A program made the position numbers and the translations under genes. Below, piece after piece: positions 1 through 6,507 of a stretch of 14,546 nucleotides of DNA. The notes below the pieces were generated by a model. It had not been told where the DNA came from and did no database searches. It saw only the letters and a list, made by a program, of their open reading frames with translations. Source of the DNA: an uncultured Flavobacteriales bacterium (GTDB lineage: Bacteria > Bacteroidota > Bacteroidia > Flavobacteriales > Crocinitomicaceae); NCBI GenBank assembly GCA_946478775.1, contig CAMLDR010000107.1, positions 1-14,546 on the forward strand, written 5' to 3'. Numbering within the stretch: the stretch's first letter is position 1; each line of letters opens with the position of its first letter.

Positions 1-349
1 GTTCTTTTACGCCTTCCGTGCCGGATAGACCTTGAACGCTTTTATTGGCAGTATCACTTTCTTGAAGGAACTTTGCAATTCCGTAGGTTAACATACTCGC
101 ACCGATTGTTTTATACAGTCCAGTTTTGTCTCCCATGAAATTACCAGTTACTAAAACCCCTAAACCGAATAGAGCTGAGTTTTTACCGATGGCTGCTCCA
201 AGCAGTCCCCCTGCTAAAGCTCCACCAACATCTACTCCTGATCGAATCAGTTTGGTTGAGGTTCTGTTGTCATTTCCGTCTGCCAGGCGTTTGAAGAATG
301 GCATCTTTGATCCAGTTGATCCTGACGGACTTTTTCTGCGTTTTGGCAT
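1..349 (-). CDS. Gly-rich membrane protein, partial (C-terminus off the window)
   Basis: This open frame starts at ATG 349-347 and runs off the left edge; 116 residues are visible. It begins with a very basic, Ser/Gly-rich stretch (MPKRRKSPSGSTGSK). A glycine-zipper-like hydrophobic region follows at about residues 40-70 (VGGALAGGLLGAAIG, then FGLGVLVTGN) and a second weak hydrophobic stretch at about 78-94. This composition suits a membrane-inserted or membrane-associated protein. It lies 18 nt downstream of the 617-aa gene, which also has glycine-rich hydrophobic segments and basic tails, so the two are probably cotranscribed. I do not recognise a family. A role as a structural protein of a membrane-containing particle or secretion apparatus is only a guess. 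The reading frame is well supported by the close packing of genes on this strand. Confidence 0.7.
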   Translation of the reverse strand, partial: MPKRRKSPSGSTGSKMPFFKRLADGNDNRTSTKLIRSGVDVGGALAGGLLGAAIGKNSALFGLGVLVTGNFMGDKTGLYKTIGASMLTYGIAKFLQESDTANKSVQGLSGTEGVKE

Positions 350-367
350 TTTGCTTTTGTTTGATTG

Positions 368-2221
368 TTAAAGCAACTTTACTCTGCGAACTCCAGTGCG
401 AGGTTTCGCACCTGTTTTCTTTCTTCTAACCGTTTTACGCTTGGTGGTCGTTCGGCTTGTTGGACGTTTTCGTCTTCTGACTCCATCTAATCCATCCAAT
501 CCGTCAAGACCATTTACTGTTTTCGATTTTCCAGTTTTTGATTTTCGGTAAGCTCTGATAGCAAGTACCGTTCCTCCGACAACTGCTGCTGCGATTCCGA
601 CCGTGGTTAAAGGATGATCCTTTATCCATTGCCATACACCGCCTTTAGTTGCATCTGGTGTGGTTGTTGACTTAGCCATTGCTGTCGAACTTCTAGCTGC
701 TACTTCTTGAGTGTCATCTAATTCGGTCAAATCAACGGCTTCAGTAGATGCCCCTTGAGAAGCAGGAACCGGAAGTGTAGGCGTTGGCTCATCCTCATCA
801 GGTGGAGCAAGAGCTGCGGAACGTGGTGGAGGGGATGGTAGCGATGTCGGTTCAGGTGCTAATGCCCCTTTTGCCATGTCCAGGTATTCACCAATCTCTT
901 CCGAGTTATAAGAATCATTCTTTTCTCCAACGGTTCCTTCTTCCGTGTTGTCTTGAATAATATCTTGCTGCTCTTGTTTCGAACCTTTCTTGAAAATCCC
1001 GCTCAGTTTTTTGATTAGACCTGCTATCGTCCCGATGATTCCTGAAGCTGCTGCAATAGCTGCTCCGGCAGTAATTGATCCTAGTCCATTAATCCCACTT
1101 GGATGTTGTACAGAATCAAACTCATCGGAATACATATCTCCTCCAATAACTGAACGTAGATTACTTTCATCATAGATTGGTGCGTACCCCAGACCATTCA
1201 CCGCAACGGCTCTGTTCTTGTTACCGCGACCCGTTAGAATAGCTTTTTTCAAATTCGCTGGTTTACCACCCGCACCGAAAAAGACCTTTTCAATTTTTTC
1301 GCGGATTTTTTTCAGCTTTAGAAACTTTGGCATATCTACGTTGTTCTGCCGTGCCTGTTCATCTGTCCAATACGTGTAACGCAATTTACTGGCAACTTTC
1401 ATCAGGTTCGTCTTCATACTGACCAACACACCTGCTCTTAGCAAAGCAGTTGCAGGATTCAATTTGTTCACTACGTGCAAAGTTTTCTGAATCCCTTTTT
1501 TGATCCGTTCCTTTAACGGTCCTTTTTCTGCTCTCTTGGCTTTTCGGGCTGCTTTCTTTTCTTGTCTTTTCGCTTTCCCGTCCAGACCTTCGAGATCATC
1601 ATCATCGAAATCATCGTCATAGCCGTCAAATCCGTCTACTTCTTCGTAATCGTCGAAGTCGTCATCATCGAAGCCATTCAAATACTGCAATTCCATATCG
1701 ATGTTTTTTATTTCCAGATAAGGTGCTTCAAAATTGAATTGATGAACAACACAATCCATTATTACCTCATCCTGATTTGTAATTGCAACCGGATAAACAT
1801 GTTCATACCCTGCTGCGCTCATACTATTCCTAGACAACCTTATTACAAAGGGAATTCCCAGGTTTAATAAAATCGATCCGATAAATACAGTCATACAGTC
1901 ACAGTCTACGCCTTGCTTTCGGTCACGCCAGGTGCGGGCAGGACGTCTTACTTGTTCTATATTTTCTTCATCTCGTCGATATTGCAAATGCTTAAAACAG
2001 AAGTTCCATACATTTGCTAACGTTTGCTTTTCATTACCCGATTTCAGTAAGTTCGCGACCTTACTGGTATCGGAAAGGGTTTGATTAATTACCCTTTTCA
2101 TTAAAGCAACCGTGTCTTCCAGTTCAGCACGTTTCTTGATGCGGACATTTTCTCCTTCCGGTGAGGGAAATAGGTGGTTATACTGATTTCCGCTTTCGAT
2201 TCGTCTTGCCCCGGTTTTCAT
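368..2221 (-). CDS. transglutaminase-like cysteine-protease domain protein with membrane segments and basic tail
   Basis: The 617-aa product appears to be modular. Residues 60-170 look like a transglutaminase/papain-like fold: a helix around WNFCFKHLQYRRDEE, then VDCDCMT with candidate nucleophile Cys107 or Cys109, then EHVYPV (His141) and MDCVV (Asp156), the usual Cys-His-Asp order. Residues 184-211 are almost all Asp/Glu/Gly. A Lys-rich stretch spans 216-245. Hydrophobic Ala/Gly/Ile segments lie at 382-404 and 538-556 and could cross a membrane. Residues 454-490 are Pro-rich. The protein ends with three GLD repeats and a strongly basic tail (580-617). Its ATG overlaps the TGA of the upstream 167-aa gene by 4 nt (ATGA), which implies coupled translation. 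The domain call is by motif; the biological role is unknown. A virion-associated or particle-maturation protein is possible by inference. Confidence 0.7.
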   Translation of the reverse strand: MKTGARRIESGNQYNHLFPSPEGENVRIKKRAELEDTVALMKRVINQTLSDTSKVANLLKSGNEKQTLANVWNFCFKHLQYRRDEENIEQVRRPARTWRDRKQGVDCDCMTVFIGSILLNLGIPFVIRLSRNSMSAAGYEHVYPVAITNQDEVIMDCVVHQFNFEAPYLEIKNIDMELQYLNGFDDDDFDDYEEVDGFDGYDDDFDDDDLEGLDGKAKRQEKKAARKAKRAEKGPLKERIKKGIQKTLHVVNKLNPATALLRAGVLVSMKTNLMKVASKLRYTYWTDEQARQNNVDMPKFLKLKKIREKIEKVFFGAGGKPANLKKAILTGRGNKNRAVAVNGLGYAPIYDESNLRSVIGGDMYSDEFDSVQHPSGINGLGSITAGAAIAAASGIIGTIAGLIKKLSGIFKKGSKQEQQDIIQDNTEEGTVGEKNDSYNSEEIGEYLDMAKGALAPEPTSLPSPPPRSAALAPPDEDEPTPTLPVPASQGASTEAVDLTELDDTQEVAARSSTAMAKSTTTPDATKGGVWQWIKDHPLTTVGIAAAVVGGTVLAIRAYRKSKTGKSKTVNGLDGLDGLDGVRRRKRPTSRTTTKRKTVRRKKTGAKPRTGVRRVKLL

Positions 2222-2721
2222 ACCTGAATTGTTGTGGTTTGTTCGTAAGGAAATGCTCCGAACAAGGTGAATACCCGTGCCTGTGTTTCTACTTTGATTG
2301 TAAGCTTTGTTTTACCATCCTGGTTTTGAAGCTTCTTAACCAAATCAGGTGCTACAGTTAACAAGGAAAGCCAAGGAATGATGACTTCGGATTCTATCGC
2401 TCCTGTTTCTCTGCTTGCACGAATGATGATTTTGTCATTGTCGCGGGCTTCCTCTGGTATGTCGATTTCCCGCATGTTACTTGTTGCTACCTGCTTGCCA
2501 TTTAATGTTATCCGGATTAACGGTGGTGACATTCGCAGGACACTTGTTGTGGGGTTCTTGATGTTGTAACTAACTTTCAGAATAACCCCTTGTAATGAAA
2601 GTTTGTGAATCCTTCCTCCAACTGCCAACACAATTTTGTATTGGGATTTGTTAATGCCGTAGAGATAACTTCCTGCTGCCAGGGCTAATCCTCCAATGGC
2701 GATGATCGCGAAGGTTTTCAT
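2218..2721 (-). CDS. signal-anchored beta-rich protein (LEA14-like), unknown role
   Basis: The 167-aa protein starts with a short hydrophobic segment at residues 3-22 (FAIIAIGGLALAAGSYLYG), which would act as an uncleaved signal anchor. The rest alternates hydrophobic and polar residues in a beta-sandwich-like pattern, including LQGVILKVSYNIKNPTTS and LTIKVETQARVFTLFG. This resembles LEA14/water-stress-type immunoglobulin-like domains, where strands carry V-x-Y-x-I-x-NPT patterns. The start is ATG 2721-2719, preceded 10 nt upstream by the leader motif CACCTAAATC (2740-2731). The stop codon overlaps the start of the 617-aa gene. Family assignment is tentative. The gene context suggests that the protein works at a membrane with the 617-aa product. 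Confidence 0.65.
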   Translation of the reverse strand: MKTFAIIAIGGLALAAGSYLYGINKSQYKIVLAVGGRIHKLSLQGVILKVSYNIKNPTTSVLRMSPPLIRITLNGKQVATSNMREIDIPEEARDNDKIIIRASRETGAIESEVIIPWLSLLTVAPDLVKKLQNQDGKTKLTIKVETQARVFTLFGAFPYEQTTTIQV

Positions 2722-2753
2722 TTGATTTTTGATTTAGGTGTTTACTACTTAAC

Positions 2754-2924
2754 TTACTTCTGTTTCTCCCGATTTCGGGCATTGAGCTTAAATGATATGT
2801 TCCTTACTTGTCCGTCTAATCGTCCGACCTTTTTTGACATTTCTTTAAAGTCTGAATGAAAGTCTTTGACGAAATACAGGCAAACGGCTACCAATATGCT
2901 GTTGATGATTAATAGGGCTTCCAT
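2754..2924 (-). CDS. 56-aa single-span membrane peptide
   Basis: This short frame runs from ATG 2924-2922 to TAA 2756-2754. The product starts MEALLIINSILVAVCLYFVK, a clear N-terminal membrane helix at residues 3-19. A charged, probably helical tail follows (DFHSDFKEMSKKVGRLDGQV and onward), ending in a Lys/Arg-rich segment. It fills the gap between the 126-aa and 167-aa genes with small spacers on both sides and on the same strand, which supports it as a real gene. Small phage membrane proteins and holin-like or spanin-like peptides have this layout, but there is no family evidence here. Confidence 0.6.
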   Translation of the reverse strand: MEALLIINSILVAVCLYFVKDFHSDFKEMSKKVGRLDGQVRNISFKLNARNREKQK

Positions 2925-2932
2925 GTGTTTAT

Positions 2933-3313
2933 TTAAAAGAATGTTCTTTTTCTATCAGCTATAACTTCAAGTTGTTTAACTATTTCGGAGAGAATATGAG
3001 CATGTTTTTTTGTTCTTGACCTCCTTTCCCATTTGTTATAATACTTGAATCTAAGATCGTGTGTGTCGGTTAAACGTTTCTCTTTAGTGGATTTTAAAGA
3101 ATCCTTGCCAATGAGCACTCTTTCTTCCCAAACTTCTAAATATTCTACTGCTCCACCTTTAATACCGTAACTTGCATAACCTAGCTTATGAGAATTATCA
3201 GTCTTGGCACGAATGTAATAGCCTTTATAAATTCCTTCAAATTCATGGTAAATCCGGTTCCTGTTAGAGGGGTTAAACGTTATTACGTCTTTTATTATAC
3301 CTATGCTTTCCAT
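2933..3313 (-). CDS. 126-aa hypothetical protein
   Basis: I do not recognise this protein. I start it at ATG 3313-3311 (MESIGIIKDVITF) because a longer reading needs a TTG at 3406-3404 and would run through an inverted repeat and a 10-bp tandem repeat. The A/T-rich stretch directly before this ATG is also typical for this strand. The protein alternates beta-like and charged segments (YHEFEGIYKGYYIRAK, then LEVWEERVLIGKDSL). It has a basic C-terminal half with a likely helix near the end (SEIVKQLEVIADRKR). Its charge would suit nucleic-acid contact, but no motif proves this. Only 8 nt separate it from the 56-aa membrane peptide downstream. Confidence 0.55.
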   Translation of the reverse strand: MESIGIIKDVITFNPSNRNRIYHEFEGIYKGYYIRAKTDNSHKLGYASYGIKGGAVEYLEVWEERVLIGKDSLKSTKEKRLTDTHDLRFKYYNKWERRSRTKKHAHILSEIVKQLEVIADRKRTFF

Positions 3314-3356
3314 CTTAATTATTTTTCGTTGTTCTTTCTCCAAATTTCGAGCTTCT

Positions 3357-3418
3357 GATTCCGAACCATTGCGCAATTGATCACTTCGATTCGCTTCGAT
3401 TCGCAATTGTTCGGAATC
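3357..3418. repeat. imperfect 17-bp inverted repeat
   Basis: The left arm GATTCCGAACCATTGCG (3357-3373) and the right arm CGCAATTGTTCGGAATC (3402-3418) are complementary except for one position. They enclose a 28-nt loop. The element lies just upstream of the preferred start of the 126-aa gene and just downstream of the 104-aa gene. It could be a regulatory RNA hairpin in the leftward transcript or a protein-binding site. No T-run follows either arm, so a simple intrinsic terminator is unlikely. Confidence 0.7.
3384..3403. repeat. perfect tandem duplication of CTTCGATTCG
   Basis: Two adjacent identical 10-bp copies (3384-3393 and 3394-3403) occupy most of the loop of the surrounding inverted repeat, and the second copy runs into its right arm. 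The 10-bp period matches one DNA helical turn, as in protein-binding direct repeats. Slippage duplication is an equally simple explanation. Confidence 0.75.
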
Positions 3419-3434
3419 ATTCGCTATAATTGGC

Positions 3435-3749
3435 TCAATTCAGATAGATTTCCATTACATCGAATGGCTTATCTGGTCTTGCATCCAACTTAGAATTAAT
3501 CACTCGCAAATGTCTTGCAACATCAGGTGATATTAATTTGTCGATCTTAGTTAGAATGGCTTCGAAGATCTGCTTCATTACAAATTCATCGGTTCCATTC
3601 TCCTTTGCAAGATCAGCATAGGATTTTTCTTTTACGATGCGGTCCAGGAGAAGCTTAATTTGAATGTCCCGAAGTTCTCCCCATAAATCTGGATCGTTCT
3701 TGATCCATAGCATAAGGAAGATGTTGATGTCTTTTTTTTCTAATTGCAT
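3435..3749 (-). CDS. small HTH / sigma-region-4-like protein
   Basis: The 104-aa product has a helical core at about residues 28-70 (IQIKLLLDRIVKEKSYADLAKENGTDEFVMKQIFEAILTKI in outline). The segment YADLAKENGTDEFVMKQIF has the shape of a helix-turn-helix, with the second helix followed by a further helix as in sigma-70 region 4 or response-regulator output domains. The start is ATG 3749-3747, 11 nt after the leader sequence CACCTAAA (3768-3761). It lies 19 nt downstream of the 69-aa gene, so the two are likely cotranscribed. A control function for the leftward module is an inference from the fold and the position near the promoter end. Confidence 0.6.
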   Translation of the reverse strand: MQLEKKDINIFLMLWIKNDPDLWGELRDIQIKLLLDRIVKEKSYADLAKENGTDEFVMKQIFEAILTKIDKLISPDVARHLRVINSKLDARPDKPFDVMEIYLN

Positions 3750-3768
3750 GACTGAAAAAATTTAGGTG

Positions 3769-3978
3769 TTAACGATAAGGGTTGAGGTATGAAATGACTT
3801 CCTCTTCGTCCAATTCTTTGTATTTACAGAATTGTTTGAGTGTGAGAAAACCATTCTCGATGCTTAGAGCATCGCGGATGTGCTGGTGTTCGCGCTGTGC
3901 GCTACGGATGTTTTGCCACCCGTATAAGGTCTGAATGTCTTTGGGAGTGATATATATCCCGCCTTTTAACTTTTCCAT
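3769..3978 (-). CDS. small DNA-binding-like protein of a Bacteroidetes type
   Basis: The 69-aa product reads KGGIYITPKDIQTLYGWQNI near its start, continues through a conserved-looking SAQREHQHIRDAL segment, and ends with a second helical unit, TLKQFCKYKELDEEEVISYL. Small proteins with this ITPKDIQ...REH..IRDAL...EFCxxEGL layout are common in Bacteroidetes genomes. They look like two-helix DNA-binding modules, but their function is not established. ATG 3978-3976 follows directly after CACCTAGATC (3988-3979). It is the first gene of the leftward series and borders the gene-free, repeat-rich gap, so it may be an early regulator of the module. Confidence 0.65.
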   Translation of the reverse strand: MEKLKGGIYITPKDIQTLYGWQNIRSAQREHQHIRDALSIENGFLTLKQFCKYKELDEEEVISYLNPYR

Positions 3979-4037
3979 GATCTAGGTGATTTCTGCAAAG
4001 ATCAAACAGAAGTTCTTTTCGCAAAGAATGGGAAGCA

Positions 4038-4085
4038 CCCCGTATCACCGCCCTATAGAGCGGGGATCACTCCTAGACTACGGGG
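4038..4085. repeat. 7-bp inverted repeat CCCCGTA/TACGGGG with inner dyad
   Basis: CCCCGTA (4038-4044) is perfectly complementary to TACGGGG (4079-4085), and an inner CCGC/GCGG pair (4048-4051, 4060-4063) lies inside it. A near-exact direct repeat is superimposed: CGGGGATCAC (4061-4070) and CGGGGATTAC (4081-4090), 20 bp apart or two helical turns. Such a layout fits a binding site for an initiator or recombinase, but the protein is unknown. Confidence 0.55.
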
Positions 4086-4093
4086 ATTACAGA

Positions 4094-4139
4094 GGGGGAA
4101 CAGGTGTGGTTAACGGGGGGAATGGGGGGACATGGGGGG
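4094..4139 (+). repeat. G-tract cluster, possible G-quadruplex
   Basis: Runs of 5, 6, 6 and 6 guanines lie at 4094-4098, 4115-4120, 4124-4129 and 4134-4139. Loops between the last three runs are only 3 and 4 nt; the first loop is 16 nt. This fits a quadruplex in the plus strand, while the minus (leftward coding) strand has the C-runs. Such strong strand asymmetry is unusual for this AT-rich window. Confidence 0.6.
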
Positions 4140-4185
4140 TGGTACTTTTAGGAAAACAAGGGAAATTTGGTTCAAACCCTAGGTA

Positions 4186-4205
4186 ACTCCATGTCACTCC
4201 ATGTC
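4186..4205. repeat. perfect tandem duplication of ACTCCATGTC
   Basis: Two adjacent identical 10-bp copies lie at 4186-4195 and 4196-4205. The unit length equals one helical turn, and the element sits at the border between the G-rich and AT-rich halves of the gap. It may be an iteron-like or recombinase site, or a chance slippage product. Confidence 0.7.
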
Positions 4206-4513
4206 GGAAGTAGCTTTTTCCATGTAAGGTTACAGGTTAAAATCAGGTCATTTTTCATGTTTTAACTAAAAAAAGCGTAACAAAAAAGCATATTACTAAT
4301 TCATCCTAATTTGCTCATTATCAAATTGCATGTTAAAAATGGTTGGGTAAAAATGAAAATATTGTCATTTTTTAACAAACCCATAATTAAACCTTTTGGA
4401 ATAAGTAACTGTATTATTCGTTAATATTATGAAACTGTAAACCTTAAAAGTCAGGAAATCTTCCTCTAACCGCATAGCTACAAAGTTGATTGTTACAATT
4501 TTATTATTGCGTT

Positions 4514-4756
4514 ATGGCCACCCAACATGATTATTACACCCCGGAGGAACTCATGCAGAGATTCCCTCAACTCAAGATGCTTGGGTGGAACTCCTCAAAA
4601 ATTGGTATTTTTTTCAGTTCAGGACTACTAATAGGATATCATAGTGGAAAAGAAAAGAAAGCTTTGATCCTAGAATCTAGCTTTATTGAACTCATTGAGT
4701 TTACAAATACAATTTCGGTTAAGAAACAAGTATTTACTTATCCCAAAAATCAATAA
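4514..4756 (+). CDS. 80-aa MerR/excisionase-like HTH protein, hypothetical
   Basis: I start at ATG 4514 (MATQHDYYTPEELMQRFPQL) rather than at an in-frame TTG at 4490, because the TTG-derived residues add nothing and the ATG gives the usual short N-terminus. The layout is: residues 7-17 a first helix (YTPEELMQRFP), a turn and second helix around LGWNSSKIGIFFSSG, a wing-like strand (LLIGYHSGKEKKALI), and a final helix (ESSFIELIEFTN). This resembles the winged-helix DNA-binding head of MerR/Xis-type proteins such as HTH_17. The family is a guess from the pattern. It is monocistronic, with its own terminator 64 nt downstream, and could control the element that begins in the gap upstream. Confidence 0.6.
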   Translation: MATQHDYYTPEELMQRFPQLKMLGWNSSKIGIFFSSGLLIGYHSGKEKKALILESSFIELIEFTNTISVKKQVFTYPKNQ

Positions 4757-4819
4757 TATTGAATAAAACTATTTCAAATTAGTGGTGACAATGGTAATAA
4801 ACCTAAAGCCAAGGAATCT

Positions 4820-4844
4820 TGGGGCGTTTAGCCCCATTTTTTTT
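4820..4844 (+). terminator. rho-independent terminator
   Basis: The stem TGGGGC / GCCCCA has a GTTTA loop and is followed by eight T residues (4837-4844). It follows the 80-aa gene and separates its transcript from the 328-aa gene. Confidence 0.85.
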
Positions 4845-4873
4845 ACTTTTAGAAATCTAATTATTGAACGATT

Positions 4874-5860
4874 ATGAACGATTCACTGAAACACGATTAT
4901 CCAATTAAAATTATAAGACAGGTATTAAACGATATACGAAACAATCCAGGAAAACATAACCACCCAAAGGAATTGGTTGAAGAATGTTTGAAGCTTGATA
5001 ATACGCTTAAAGCCGAGATTATGGAAGATAGTGTTTTGGGAATGTCACAAAACATAGCTTTTATTCGAGAATACTTTCTTCATAATGATCCTTTTAAGGA
5101 ACTATTAAAACAGAATCCAATATTTCAATTGGCGAAACAGTTTCAAAGAATTAGTGAGACTTTACCTAGTTTATACGGAGAAGTTTATGGAAATTTCACA
5201 CAGTTCTCAGAAATGGGTTGGTATCTAAGTAATCGTGTTTTTGATGAAATTGCAACTTCAGAGTTAGCAAGGGTTTTCCGTGAAGAAGATCGAACGGAAT
5301 TGGAAGAATTAATTGTAAGCGAAGCTGAAAAAATGATTCCTGAAATGTTGGAAAATTGCAGGAATGATTTTCCACATAGAGCGCAAATATTCAACGAGAT
5401 TGAAAATGCGTTCAACAGTGGGAATTATTACTCTGTTGTGGTACTTGCCTATACACAAGCTGACGGAATTTGTAATGACATTTTCGGAAATGGCTTTTTT
5501 GATACAGAAAAGATTGAAATTCAAGTTGAGGCTAATGAGGATGGCGATGAAGTTTCGTCTATAAAACCGACCTTCACATACCGTTTAAAAACCTGGGGGA
5601 AAGTTGAACAAATGGAATGGAATCACTCTATAAGTGTAATAGAACAATTAGAAATTCGAGACAATGAAATTTCTGCTTTTAGCAATGGGAAATCTGGTAA
5701 ATTTACTAATCCTGAATTTCGCAAATCATCTTTTAATAGGCATCTAGTATTACATGGTCACTCGTTTGAATATGGTACAAAAGAAAATGCAATTCGTGCC
5801 ATTTGTATTTTAGATTTTCTACATTTAATTATTACCGAAGCGGTGGAAATAGATCAATAA
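4874..5860 (+). CDS. HEPN-type protein, candidate defence RNase
   Basis: The 328-aa protein is mostly alpha-helical. Its C-terminal third (about residues 165-325) has the layout of an HEPN domain. A first helix carries NYYSVVVLAYTQADGICNDIF (184-204), a variable insertion follows (210-260), and then comes FNRHLVLHGHSFEYG (287-301), where Arg289 and His294 make the Rx4H signature preceded by Asn288. The closing helix is NAIRAICILDFLHLII. In HEPN ribonucleases the R and H residues lie at the dimer active site and cleave RNA in toxin-antitoxin and abortive-infection systems. The N-terminal 160 residues are helical and unrecognised and may sense a trigger. It is preceded by a terminator and followed after 59 nt by a 195-aa gene on the same strand that could be its partner. 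The HEPN call is by motif only. Confidence 0.6.
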   Translation: MNDSLKHDYPIKIIRQVLNDIRNNPGKHNHPKELVEECLKLDNTLKAEIMEDSVLGMSQNIAFIREYFLHNDPFKELLKQNPIFQLAKQFQRISETLPSLYGEVYGNFTQFSEMGWYLSNRVFDEIATSELARVFREEDRTELEELIVSEAEKMIPEMLENCRNDFPHRAQIFNEIENAFNSGNYYSVVVLAYTQADGICNDIFGNGFFDTEKIEIQVEANEDGDEVSSIKPTFTYRLKTWGKVEQMEWNHSISVIEQLEIRDNEISAFSNGKSGKFTNPEFRKSSFNRHLVLHGHSFEYGTKENAIRAICILDFLHLIITEAVEIDQ

Positions 5861-5919
5861 AATTAGTATTTACATCTCAGAGAGATTTCTACCTCTTATC
5901 TTTAATTTAAATAAACAAA

Positions 5920-6507
5920 ATGGTGATTAATCGAAAAGCAATTGAATTGGGTGATTTGTTTGAATTTGATTCAAACATTGTACAAATAGTAGAAATGGAA
6001 GAACTCCCAGAACTCTATGAAGATATTGAGCAATGGAAACAAATAACACGTAATTTGAATGTAACTATTAATTACCTATCAATAGATAGAACAGTTGGTG
6101 TAAAAATTGAATCATTAAAACCAATTCCGATTTGGTATCCGTCAGTAGATTTTACTAAAACACTTGGTTTTGTCAAAGCTGATTATCCTTACATGCAATT
6201 TTTACAGGCAGAAAAGTTACAAGATATTCTACTTTTCAGATTACTTTTTTTAAACGATGAAGGTTTTATCACTGGAACTAATTATGCTGTTGGAAAAATT
6301 AGTGATTTGGACAAGATCCAAAATTATCATGACTATATGAATCCGGAGGTTAGGAAAGAATTTGAGGCTGAATTTTCTCCTGTTAAAGACCTTAATACTT
6401 TGTTATTTGGTTTGAAATTGAATTCAGTTTCTTTTGATCTGAATCTCATTAGGGACTTTTTCTATAATACCTATATACCAAATAAGTCAAACCTGAGTAG
6501 CTTTTAA
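5920..6507 (+). CDS. 195-aa hypothetical protein
   Basis: The N-terminal part (NRKAIELGDLFEFDSNIVQI) and the later segment ESLKPIPIWYPSVDFTKTLGF faintly resemble the small phage/Bacteroidetes proteins that begin with a LRIGN-type beta element and contain IPLTEEWLLKFGF. I cannot claim more than that. The protein is acidic and mixed alpha/beta, with no signal peptide. It starts at ATG 5920, 59 nt after the HEPN gene, and its final 21 nt overlap the 3' end of the convergent SRAP gene. It may be a partner of the HEPN protein or an unrelated cargo gene. Confidence 0.55.
   Translation: MVINRKAIELGDLFEFDSNIVQIVEMEELPELYEDIEQWKQITRNLNVTINYLSIDRTVGVKIESLKPIPIWYPSVDFTKTLGFVKADYPYMQFLQAEKLQDILLFRLLFLNDEGFITGTNYAVGKISDLDKIQNYHDYMNPEVRKEFEAEFSPVKDLNTLLFGLKLNSVSFDLNLIRDFFYNTYIPNKSNLSSF

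Larger units (their letters stand above)
3979..4513. other. gene-free divergent gap with inverted repeat, G-tracts and tandem duplication
   Basis: I see no convincing gene in this stretch. The only frame (from 3986, plus) runs through low-complexity Gly codons produced by G-runs and has no coding character. The left half (about 4030-4140) is G/C-rich on a strongly skewed strand. The right half (about 4210-4510) is very AT-rich and featureless. The two transcription units diverge from it. The separate elements inside are listed individually. Confidence 0.6.

Noticed and set aside
1562..1867. Plus-strand frame opposite the 617-aa gene, rich in Ile/Val
   Set aside because: It is the complement of the Asp-rich repeat region (GAT/GAC read as ATC/GTC) and is a shadow of the real gene.
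3314..3406. N-terminal extension of the 126-aa gene from TTG 3406
   Set aside because: It needs a rare start and its codons overlap an inverted repeat and a tandem duplication, better explained as regulatory DNA.
3986..4186. 66-aa plus-strand frame in the divergent gap
   Set aside because: It is made largely of Gly codons from G-runs, has no leader or conserved look and crosses the inverted and G-tract repeats.
4167..4191. tRNA T-loop-like GGTTCAAACCC, as in a tRNA-derived attachment site
   Set aside because: The T-stem does not pair beyond two bases and no acceptor or anticodon arm is present upstream.
4321..4348. Possible dif/Xer site (TTTGCTCATTA and GCATGTTAAAA)
   Set aside because: The half-sites resemble dif only partly and the spacer would be 7 nt instead of 6; no duplicate at an element boundary is visible.
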